NCBI GenBank assembly: GCA_000961725.1
Contig: LADS01000061.1
Location: 62,001-126,000, forward strand
Direction of reading: 5' to 3'
DNA length: 64,000 nt
Origin: Desulfobulbaceae bacterium BRH_c16a
GTDB lineage: Bacteria > Desulfobacterota > Desulfobulbia > Desulfobulbales > Desulfocapsaceae
Made by a program: the position numbers and the translations under genes. The notes under the pieces are model-generated. The model did no database searches and was not told the DNA's origin. It worked only from the letters and a program-made list of their open reading frames with translations. This document shows, piece after piece, positions 57,781-64,000 of the stretch. Position 1 is the stretch's first letter. Every line of letters starts with the position of its first letter.

Positions 57781-58023
57781 ATGAAAAAAGAAAGCAATCC
57801 GCCGCCACCAGTGGATGAAAGACTTCACGGAAGAGTAGCTGTGTCATTGTCTGAAATAAAGCGCGCCTTCACCGAATGGGACCGCCGCTACCGGGAGGAG
57901 CCAGAGCGCTTCATGTCCGAGGCCCAGCACTTGCTGAAAGAGACTCCCGAAACCTACGGCGACGCCTGCGCCCCGTACTTCATGCAGTTGGTTAACGAAG
58001 TTAAATCCGGAAAAATTGCCTAA
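57781..58023 (+). CDS. Small phage protein, unknown
   Basis: ATG 57781 with AAAGGAGAAC upstream gives 80 residues (VAVSLSEIKRAFTEWDRRYR...FMSEAQHLLKETPETYGDAC). It is helical and acidic. The same frame is open from GTG 57631 and the stretch before 57781 has several Cys (CDCHYSEPPCLFCC), so an N-terminally longer product is possible. It precedes the large terminase by 6 bp. Confidence 0.55.
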   Translation: MKKESNPPPPVDERLHGRVAVSLSEIKRAFTEWDRRYREEPERFMSEAQHLLKETPETYGDACAPYFMQLVNEVKSGKIA

Positions 58024-58029
58024 TTCTCC

Positions 58030-59931
58030 ATGCCAAACCCGACCCCCTCCCACGATATCCGCACCTCCAGCACCATCCGCCTGCGCACCGCGCCTGCCTG
58101 GCTGCCGGAGAAGTTTCGCCGCCGACCGGAACGGATACGTATCCACTTCTCTCCTTCCCCGGGAGAGAAGCGGTTCTTCCGGTGTAAAAAGATCGTCGCC
58201 CCGTCGGTCTGGGCTCCGAAAAACCGTACGGTCACCTATGGTCCGCTCTCCGGATCGCGTTGGGACAACTCTTTCATGCCGCACATGCGCGGCATCATGG
58301 ACGCCAGTTTTTTCCCGTCGGTGCGCTATATCGGCAATATCAAAGCCCCGCAGACAGGCAGTAGCGCCGGGGCCGAAACCATTCTCGGTTATATTGCCGA
58401 CATGCAGCCGGGTCCTGCCTTCATCGTCTATCCGGACCGCGATACCAGTTCCAAGCGGTCGACCGACTACCTTCAGCCGATGTTTTTGAAATCGCCGCGG
58501 CTGCGAGCCCTGCTCACAGGGTTTTCGGACGATATGGCCAGCCTGCGCATCAAGCTGCAGACCATGTTGATCTACATGGGCTGGGCCGGATCTGTAACCT
58601 CGCTCGGTAATATTTCCGCCCGGTACCTGTTTGGCGATGAGATTGACAAATGGCCGCGCCAAGCCAGTAAAAAAGAGGCCAACACCCTGAAGCTCTTCTT
58701 CCAGCGATTCCGGGCCTACAAGTACGGCGGCAAATGCTGGCTGATCTCCACCCCGTCCGATATCGAAGGGCCGATCTGGAAGTATATGACAGAAGAGGCC
58801 CAGGTGGTTTTCGAATACCACATTCCTTGTCCGGACTGTGGATCCCGGCACAAAATGAGCGACAAGCATATCCGCTTCGGTGAGGAGCGCGATCCGCAGG
58901 TGATCGAGGAAACCGACATCGCCCGTTACATCTTCCCCTGCTGCGGCAGCGTTGCCGACGATCGCATCCGGATCAAGGCGCTGCAGCACGGCACCTGGCA
59001 CGCCCGGGGTAGAAAGAAAGGCGAGGAGGACGGCCGCGAGCTCTTCACCTATCTGCGTGAGGAAAAGCCGGTGAAGATTTGTTTTCATTCGCCGGCATGG
59101 ATCTCGCCCCTGGTCAGTCACGCCGAAATCGCCGCCGCCTTTCTCCGCGGCCTGAAGGATCCGGCGGAGATGCACTATTACGACAACCAGATCAAAGCCG
59201 AAGCCCACATCCCTTATCGCCAGAACCGCAAGGAAGACACCATCCTCGCCCTGCGGGATGACAGGCCGGAAGGGTTGGTCCCGGGTGGCGGCAAGGTCGC
59301 CGCCCTGGTGGCCGGAGTCGACACCCAGGACGAGTCGTTTCTTTTCTCGATCCGGGCTTTCGGCTGGGGATTGAAACAAGAGAGCTGGCAGATCCGCCAT
59401 GGCGAGGTCGATTCCTTCGCCGCTCTCGAGGAGATTTTGTTCGAGCATTCCTACCGCGATGCCGAAGGCCTTTACTATCCGGTCCACCTGGTGGCCATTG
59501 ACACCGGCGGGCACCGGACCAGCGAAGTGTACGACTGGGTCCGCCGTCATCCGGGCCGAGTGGTCGCCTATAAAGGCGCATCGGGCCGCAAGAACAGCCC
59601 GAAGTCGAAAACCATCATCGATCATTACCCAGGGACCAAGATCCCGATTCCGGGAGGCCTCGAGTTGTGGGTCTGTGATTCTCACTACTATAAGGACCAG
59701 CTCGCCGGAAAGCTCCGCATAAAGCATGACGATCCCGGTGCGTATCATCTCTATGCCTCCACCACCGAGGAGTACGCCCGGCAGATGTGTGTTGAGTATA
59801 TCGACAACCGAAGGCTTTGGCAGTGCCCGAACGGCAAGGCCAATCACTACTGGGACTGCGGGGTCTTGGAACTGATCGCCGCCGAAATGTTGAACCTGAA
59901 ATATCTGAAAAATGAAGAAGGGGAAGAGTGA
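58030..59931 (+). CDS. Phage terminase large subunit, GpA family
   Basis: A 633-residue packaging ATPase-nuclease. The ATPase region has KAPQTGSSAGAETILGYIAD (degenerate Walker A-like), YPDRDTSSKRSTDYLQPMFL and the Walker B-like YLFGDEIDKWP. The nuclease domain carries VAGVDTQDESFLFSIRAFGW (RNase H-like Asp), VHLVAIDTGGHRTSEVYDWV and the late HYWDCGVLELIAAEML. A central CxxC zinc pair is also visible (CPDCGSRHK). Size and order fit the lambda gpA family. Confidence 0.92.
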   Translation: MPNPTPSHDIRTSSTIRLRTAPAWLPEKFRRRPERIRIHFSPSPGEKRFFRCKKIVAPSVWAPKNRTVTYGPLSGSRWDNSFMPHMRGIMDASFFPSVRYIGNIKAPQTGSSAGAETILGYIADMQPGPAFIVYPDRDTSSKRSTDYLQPMFLKSPRLRALLTGFSDDMASLRIKLQTMLIYMGWAGSVTSLGNISARYLFGDEIDKWPRQASKKEANTLKLFFQRFRAYKYGGKCWLISTPSDIEGPIWKYMTEEAQVVFEYHIPCPDCGSRHKMSDKHIRFGEERDPQVIEETDIARYIFPCCGSVADDRIRIKALQHGTWHARGRKKGEEDGRELFTYLREEKPVKICFHSPAWISPLVSHAEIAAAFLRGLKDPAEMHYYDNQIKAEAHIPYRQNRKEDTILALRDDRPEGLVPGGGKVAALVAGVDTQDESFLFSIRAFGWGLKQESWQIRHGEVDSFAALEEILFEHSYRDAEGLYYPVHLVAIDTGGHRTSEVYDWVRRHPGRVVAYKGASGRKNSPKSKTIIDHYPGTKIPIPGGLELWVCDSHYYKDQLAGKLRIKHDDPGAYHLYASTTEEYARQMCVEYIDNRRLWQCPNGKANHYWDCGVLELIAAEMLNLKYLKNEEGEE

Positions 59932-59932
59932 A

Positions 59933-60166
59933 ATGGCCAGACCAAGCGTAACAAGGATTGCCCAGGTCAAGGAGCAGGCGGCTGCAGGAGTCGACTATTC
60001 CCCCCGCCTCGGCGCCCGTTGTCCGTGGTGCGGCAAGCGTGCCCGGATTTATGCCACCCAGCCCTGGATCGAACTGACCAGGATCAGGTATCACCGTTGC
60101 GAGAACGGCAACTGTGTCCTGGCGGCGACGGGGATCAGTATAAAGTCGATCGAGGTGGATGGATGA
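59933..60166 (+). CDS. Ogr/Delta-like zinc finger protein
   Basis: ATG 59933 gives 77 residues. ARCPWCGKRARIYATQPWIE followed by IRYHRCENGNCVLAATGISI has the CPxCG ... YxxCxNxxC pattern of the Ogr/Delta zinc finger used by P2-type late gene activators. It lies one base after the terminase stop. Late transcription activation is a reasonable role. Confidence 0.65.
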   Translation: MARPSVTRIAQVKEQAAAGVDYSPRLGARCPWCGKRARIYATQPWIELTRIRYHRCENGNCVLAATGISIKSIEVDG

Positions 60167-61074
60167 AACCGGAAAAGAAGCTCCAGCGACGTTGTCCGAT
60201 ATCCCGCAAAAATCCGAACGCCTGCACGTATCCGCCTTTTCGTGAATCATGCGCCGCCTTTCGAACAACATTTCAACTGAAAACCGGCAAGTCGCTCGAT
60301 TACTGCGGCGAAAGCTGCATTCCGGCCAAGCCGCCGGAACCGGTAATTTTAAAACAACCTTCAACAGACAAAAGGAAAAGAATCATGGGATCCAGTAAAA
60401 AAACCATTGGGGAATGCGACTCATGCGGTCAACCGCAAAAGAGCCTGGTTAAACATTTTGATGAGGATGTCTATTCCATGTGCATGCCGATGAGGGTTGT
60501 CGCGCGGAACCACCCTAAGGCGGTCCTTGCCGCTTTGCGGAAGTTCGGCAACTTGCCGAAAGAAACAGCGGTCATCGACAAGCAGTTACAAGAAGAGGTC
60601 GCCGGGCTCAAAGAGGAACTCGCCCAATATATGGCAATTGTCCAGGAGTATAAAGAGAGGCCGGAAGTCGATCTTCATGAGGTTCAAAAAGAACTCCAGG
60701 AAACCAAGGACAGCTATCAAGCGGTATACCGTGAGGTATCGGCCGAGCTGGGTTATGCCCCCGCCACCGACTTCAATATCGCTACCGAAGTCAGTATTCT
60801 CAAGCAGGAAAACGACCGACTCCGCGAGCAGCTCACCGAACTCTCTCGGTCCGTGGTGCAAGGTGGTGTGCATATTGTGGTTGAGGAGCGCCGTATCCCT
60901 GGAGAAAATACATCCCCAATTATGAGGGTAAGTGGTGATGACGAGGCCAATATTCGCCTTCATGGTGGTTACCTCCTGATGCAGCGCGATAATGCAATAT
61001 TGGACATCGCCCTGGACTGTCTCGCCGGCAAAATCACCGGCCTTGATGTCGAGCGTCTGCAGGCGTTGCGATGA
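60163..61074 (+). CDS. Phage protein with Cys-rich start and coiled coil
   Basis: ATG 60163 overlaps the previous TGA and gives 303 residues; the longer frame from 60019 is spurious. Four Cys near the start (RRCPISRKNPNACTYPPFRE, ESCAAFRTTF, DYCGESCIPA) and another pair (ECDSCGQP) may bind zinc. A long coiled coil (LQEEVAGLKEELAQYMAIVQ, VDLHEVQKELQETKDSYQAV) leads to a C-terminal region that varies between phages. Function unknown. Confidence 0.6.
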   Translation: MKPEKKLQRRCPISRKNPNACTYPPFRESCAAFRTTFQLKTGKSLDYCGESCIPAKPPEPVILKQPSTDKRKRIMGSSKKTIGECDSCGQPQKSLVKHFDEDVYSMCMPMRVVARNHPKAVLAALRKFGNLPKETAVIDKQLQEEVAGLKEELAQYMAIVQEYKERPEVDLHEVQKELQETKDSYQAVYREVSAELGYAPATDFNIATEVSILKQENDRLREQLTELSRSVVQGGVHIVVEERRIPGENTSPIMRVSGDDEANIRLHGGYLLMQRDNAILDIALDCLAGKITGLDVERLQALR

Positions 61075-61136
61075 AGAGAATGGCTTCATGCTGACTATAG
61101 AGTAATTTCCCGGTCAAAAAACAGAGAGGATCGAAT

Positions 61137-61730
61137 ATGCCCATAAATGAAAATTTTATTACCCAGGGAGTTGTCGACGTCATTAATGAGAGAAAAAGAC
61201 AGGAGCTGCAGGAGGGGTGGACAGACCTCCACGATGACGCTCTTGACGACGGTGTTCTGGCTGGAGCGGGAGCCTCCTATGCTATGAACGCCGCCTCGCA
61301 GCTGCATCCGCAGACCCAGTTACCGCTAGATGAAATTCCTCCCTGGTGGCAGTTGTCAAGGTCCTGGTGGAAACCGAAGAGCCCGAGAGAAGATCTGGTC
61401 AAAGCCGCTGCCTTGATTATCGCCGAAATAGATAAAATAGACAGATCCGGTGCAAGCGACCATGAAGCTGGCTTAATCAAGTCGTTTATCGGCGATTTTT
61501 TGGAGACCAAATACCCCGACAATCCGCAGATTGATGTTTCTCTCTCTGAGGCATACACGGCACTAACCGAGTTTTGTAAAAATCACTCATCTGCCTATAT
61601 CCCTTCGATGACAACGTTTCGTTATTGGCTGGTGGCAAGAAACATCAAGTGCTTAAGGAGAGGCGGGATAATGAGGCTTTGTGGGAAGGTTCTCAGAAAA
61701 AAAGCCAAGGGGAGGGAGCACCATGGATGA
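61137..61730 (+). CDS. Phage protein with nucleotide-hydrolase-like start
   Basis: ATG 61137 gives 197 residues. The N-terminal half begins INERKRQELQEGWTDLHDDA and continues GVLAGAGASYAMNAASQL, a motif set seen in phage dATP/dGTP-hydrolase-like and related proteins of unknown activity. The second half is helical with a basic tail (RRGGIMRLCGKVLRKKAKGR). It overlaps the radical SAM gene start by 8 bp. Enzymatic activity is not certain. Confidence 0.55.
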   Translation: MPINENFITQGVVDVINERKRQELQEGWTDLHDDALDDGVLAGAGASYAMNAASQLHPQTQLPLDEIPPWWQLSRSWWKPKSPREDLVKAAALIIAEIDKIDRSGASDHEAGLIKSFIGDFLETKYPDNPQIDVSLSEAYTALTEFCKNHSSAYIPSMTTFRYWLVARNIKCLRRGGIMRLCGKVLRKKAKGREHHG

Positions 61731-62523
61731 TGAATTCGACAAAACGCGCACCGGCACCGGCACGGCCGAGTGGGCGGAATACAAGATCAACATCTCCCGT
61801 GGCTGCATCAACAACTGTCTCTATTGCTACGCGGCGGCGATGGCTAAAAGGTTCGGCTGGCGGGACCGTAACAAATGGCAAGTCGAGGAGTTGAACAAGC
61901 AGGCGGAAAGAAAACGGTTTCCCGAACTGGAGGGGGTTGTGATGTTTCCAACTTCGCATGACATTACCCTGTTCAACCTTGAGGCATGTGTGCGGGTGGC
62001 CGGGCTGATCCTCGCTGCCGGCAACAAGTTGCTTATCGTCTCCAAACCGCGACTTTCCTGTATAGAAAGGCTGTGTCATGAGTTTGAAAAATACAAAGAA
62101 CAGATTCTCTTCCGCTTCACCATAGGCACCATGCACGAAGAGGTTTCGAGGAGTTGGGAGCCAGGAGCTCCTCTGCCGATCGAGCGGATGGCAAGCCTGA
62201 CTCATGCACACAACGAAGGGTTCCGTACCTCCGTTTCTATTGAGCCGATACTGGGAGGTACCTTCACTGCTGCCGAAGTTGTCTGGCGGGTCCGGCCTTT
62301 TGTCACTGATACTGTCTGGGTTGGAAAAATGAATCAACCGCGCCGGCGGGTCGACATGTCCGTCCCGGACAATATCCGGTTGGTCAAAGAAATAGAGTCC
62401 CTGCAGGATGACGAATCAATCATCCATCTTTTTCGCACGCTCGAGCACATTGAACAGATCCGCTGGAAGGACAGTATCCGGGAGGTGTTGGTCAAACATG
62501 GATATCTTAAAGTTTCCCAATAA
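61723..62523 (+). CDS. Phage-encoded radical SAM protein
   Basis: ATG 61723 gives 266 residues. The cluster motif CINNCLYCYAAAMAKRF (CxxxCxxC with Y/C) is complete, and the barrel continues with LEGVVMFPTSHDITLFNLEA, ILAAGNKLLIVSKPRLSCIE and RTSVSIEPILGG. The size and motif style match SplB-like or Gp37/Gp68-type proteins seen in phages. SAM would be cleaved to a radical for an unknown substrate, perhaps DNA or tRNA. The gene sits between packaging and portal genes as cargo. Confidence 0.85.
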   Translation: MDDEFDKTRTGTGTAEWAEYKINISRGCINNCLYCYAAAMAKRFGWRDRNKWQVEELNKQAERKRFPELEGVVMFPTSHDITLFNLEACVRVAGLILAAGNKLLIVSKPRLSCIERLCHEFEKYKEQILFRFTIGTMHEEVSRSWEPGAPLPIERMASLTHAHNEGFRTSVSIEPILGGTFTAAEVVWRVRPFVTDTVWVGKMNQPRRRVDMSVPDNIRLVKEIESLQDDESIIHLFRTLEHIEQIRWKDSIREVLVKHGYLKVSQ

Positions 62524-62687
62524 AAGGGAAATAGGGCTTTTTTGATGACGACCCGGATATGGATATTTGCCTGGATATTTTGTCAGGCGGGTGGCACCGG
62601 CAAAAAATAAATTATCAGTGTAGAAATCGTCTCCTGAAAAACAACTCCATATAATTAGCAAATCCTGTGCCAGTGCACAAACCCGTT

Positions 62688-62718
62688 TACTACCAGTAGT
62701 AATATACTACTGGTAGTA
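62688..62718. promoter_or_regulatory. Perfect 14-bp inverted repeat with ATA centre
   Basis: TACTACCAGTAGTA (62688-62701) is followed by ATA and by its exact reverse complement TACTACTGGTAGTA (62705-62718). It lies in the 290-bp gap between the radical SAM gene and the head genes. There is no T-run, so an operator or regulatory RNA hairpin is more likely than a terminator. Confidence 0.65.
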
Positions 62719-62813
62719 TAGGCTCCCTTCTCACACCACATTTTTTCGCTTACCCTCTCGTCATTCAAGCAGTTTCGTTTTTTTAAAAACAAACTCACAA
62801 CGAGGCTTAGCGA

Positions 62814-63041
62814 ATGTCGGCTACACTCACCATGCTGAAAGAGCGGTTGGCTCTTTATCTGTCCGCAGAAAAAATCGTCCTCGAAGGCAATCAGAGCTGG
62901 TCAAGTCCGGACGGGATGAACTACACCAGGGCCAATATCAACGCCCTGCAGCGGGAGATATCCGCCATCCGTCAGGAGATCGCCTATTTTGAGGGCTCAG
63001 GCTCTACCGCCCAGCAGTTTGTCTTCGGTGGGAGGGGCTGA
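62814..63041 (+). CDS. Small head/tail-joining-like protein (gpW or DUF6148 type)
   Basis: A 75-residue protein directly before the portal gene. MSATLTMLKERLALYLSAEK and MNYTRANINALQREISAIRQ match the two-helix pattern of small structural proteins found between terminase and portal in lambda-like phages (gpW position). It starts after an ACGAGGC ribosome site. Confidence 0.65.
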   Translation: MSATLTMLKERLALYLSAEKIVLEGNQSWSSPDGMNYTRANINALQREISAIRQEIAYFEGSGSTAQQFVFGGRG

Positions 63042-63043
63042 GC

Positions 63044-64000
63044 ATGAGCGGGCGCGATACCAATAAAAGCCTCTCGCAAAAATTCTATGACCGCTACACC
63101 TCGCTGATCGGCGGGGCCATCTCATTGTTATCTCCAGCAAGGGCGGCGGGCTTTGTCTATGGCCGGCAGATGTACCGAACCTTTGCCGCCGGCACCACGC
63201 TTGATGCCGACAAGAATTTCCGGCCCCGGCTGCGGTCAGGCGATGCCGAAGTAAAGCGAGCCTACAAGCTGGTTGCCGCCCGCTGCCGGGATCAGGCCGA
63301 GAACAACTCGCTCATCTCCGGGGCGCTCGACCGAATCGGCAACAACGTGGTGCGCTCCGGCATCATGCCGAAATTCAAGTTCCGCACCAGGGATGGCAAG
63401 CTCGACCGCGAGGTTAACAAGAACTGGCGAACGGGCTTTCTCCGCTGGGCCCGCTACTGTGATTCAACCGGTCATGATTCCTACGGTGCGCTGCAGCGGC
63501 TCGGCCTCCGTCATATGTGGTCGGACGGCCAGTATTTCATCCACCGGACTTGGGACACTTCCCGCCCTGGCATCGTGCCTTTACGCCTCGAGTTCCTCGA
63601 GTTCGATCAGCTGGACGCCCTGGTTGACGGAGTTCTGGCCAACGGCAATATCGCTCGGAAAGGTATCGAGCATGATGCCGCAACCGGCCGGCCTCTCTTT
63701 TACCATATCCTCGATCATCATCCGGGCGACTACCTCGCCCTGGGGCGACGCTCCACTTCCAGGAGGATCCCGGCAGCCGACATCATTCATGTCTGGGATC
63801 GCCGCCGGATCAGTCAGTATTCCGGTATCGCCTGGATGGTCGCGGTGGTGATGGAAGCCTACCGGATGGAGGACTTCAGGCATATTACCCAGGACGCGGC
63901 CCGCCTGCAGGCGACCTTTGCAGCCTTTTTGAAATCGGCCTTTCCCGGTTTTCAGCTCGGCGGCGGGCTGTCCTTCGGCGGTCAGTCGGCACCGATCAAA
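63044..64000 (+). CDS. Phage portal protein, lambda family, 5' part
   Basis: The frame opens at ATG 63044 (GGAGGGG upstream) and is still open at the right edge, 319 codons. Motifs of lambda-type portals are visible: RAYKLVAARCRDQAENNSLI followed by GALDRIGNNVVRSGI, LGLRHMWSDGQYFIHRTWDT, PLRLEFLEFDQLDALVDGVL, and IIHVWDRRRISQYSGIAWMV. The N-terminal helix-rich clip-proximal region is complete. The stem and crown lie outside the window. Confidence 0.9.
   Translation, partial: MSGRDTNKSLSQKFYDRYTSLIGGAISLLSPARAAGFVYGRQMYRTFAAGTTLDADKNFRPRLRSGDAEVKRAYKLVAARCRDQAENNSLISGALDRIGNNVVRSGIMPKFKFRTRDGKLDREVNKNWRTGFLRWARYCDSTGHDSYGALQRLGLRHMWSDGQYFIHRTWDTSRPGIVPLRLEFLEFDQLDALVDGVLANGNIARKGIEHDAATGRPLFYHILDHHPGDYLALGRRSTSRRIPAADIIHVWDRRRISQYSGIAWMVAVVMEAYRMEDFRHITQDAARLQATFAAFLKSAFPGFQLGGGLSFGGQSAPIK

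Larger units (their letters stand above)
43638..64000. mobile_element. Prophage, lambda-like packaging genes, right end outside the window
   Basis: The unit starts at the tRNA fragment and integrase, continues with lysogeny and cargo genes on the minus strand, then from 49 kb with early, replication and packaging genes on the plus strand. Repressor, primase-helicase, small and large terminase and portal are all present in a normal order. Tail genes and lysis genes are not reached. Whether it is intact cannot be judged; two early genes appear frameshifted. Confidence 0.92.

Noticed and set aside
57844..59970. 708-codon minus-strand frame opposite the terminase
   Set aside because: The plus strand encodes a clear GpA terminase; the long antisense frame is a GC-driven shadow.

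Overview
The window looks like the chromosome of a Gram-negative anaerobe of the Desulfobacterota, most likely Desulfobulbales-like. The reasons are a selenocysteine-containing flavoprotein, Cys-rich Fe-S proteins including a DUF3786-type protein and an Fe-S LuxR regulator, a long-form Pta, a GlpC/HdrD-like Fe-S protein beside a TVP38 protein, LpxC (so an outer membrane), and many lipoproteins and signal peptides. This placement is inferred from gene content, not from a marker phylogeny.

Layout. (1) 1-2.9 kb: housekeeping genes (3' end of an AmmeMemoRadiSam radical SAM gene, a membrane protein, rarA). (2) 3.2-9.3 kb: an envelope operon with a ten-unit repeat protein resembling a curli/Fap-type amyloid subunit, a small secreted partner, a CsgG-superfamily lipoprotein, a two-domain LPP20-like protein, a small membrane-anchored protein and a DUF2807-type protein. 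A 139-bp MITE-like element lies just upstream. (3) 9.4-19.5 kb: a TolC / membrane-fusion / MacB-like ABC export set, then on the other strand a double-SPOR protein, a CsgG(FlgO)-SUMF1 fusion and a PEGA lipoprotein. (4) 20.4-27.7 kb: energy and redox genes: NDH-2, a CoA-disulfide-reductase-like enzyme whose catalytic Cys is an in-frame UGA followed by a bacterial SECIS-like hairpin, pta, an Fe-S oxidoreductase and a TVP38 protein. (5) 28-36.2 kb: UspA, a SulP transporter with a coiled-coil insert, a Tat-exported HD protein, an HxlR regulator with a CitE-like lyase, a decayed DUF3427 helicase tail, a Nudix hydrolase, a His-rich glycine-zipper protein and a response regulator. (6) 36.5-43.4 kb: a patchwork with an integrase relic, a J-domain membrane protein, the Fe-S LuxR/DUF3786 pair, a receiver-LpxC fusion and a dead toxin-antitoxin pair. 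(7) 43.6-64 kb: a prophage in the 3' half of a tRNA gene (probably tRNA-Arg) that continues beyond the right edge.

The prophage runs from the tRNA fragment and a tyrosine integrase, through an MqsRA-like three-gene set and cargo, to a CI-like repressor with divergent early genes. Replication genes follow (P4/D5-type helicase, CHC2-TOPRIM primase), then a lambda-like packaging order (Nu1-like small terminase, GpA-like large terminase, small head protein, portal). Accessory genes include a radical SAM protein between terminase and portal. Two early genes appear frameshifted by one base and short duplications occur in the early region.

The strongest leads are the selenoprotein at 22.0 kb, the receiver-LpxC fusion at 40.2 kb, and the amyloid-like secretion operon at 4-9 kb. 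All calls come from reading the sequence by eye; no searches were run.
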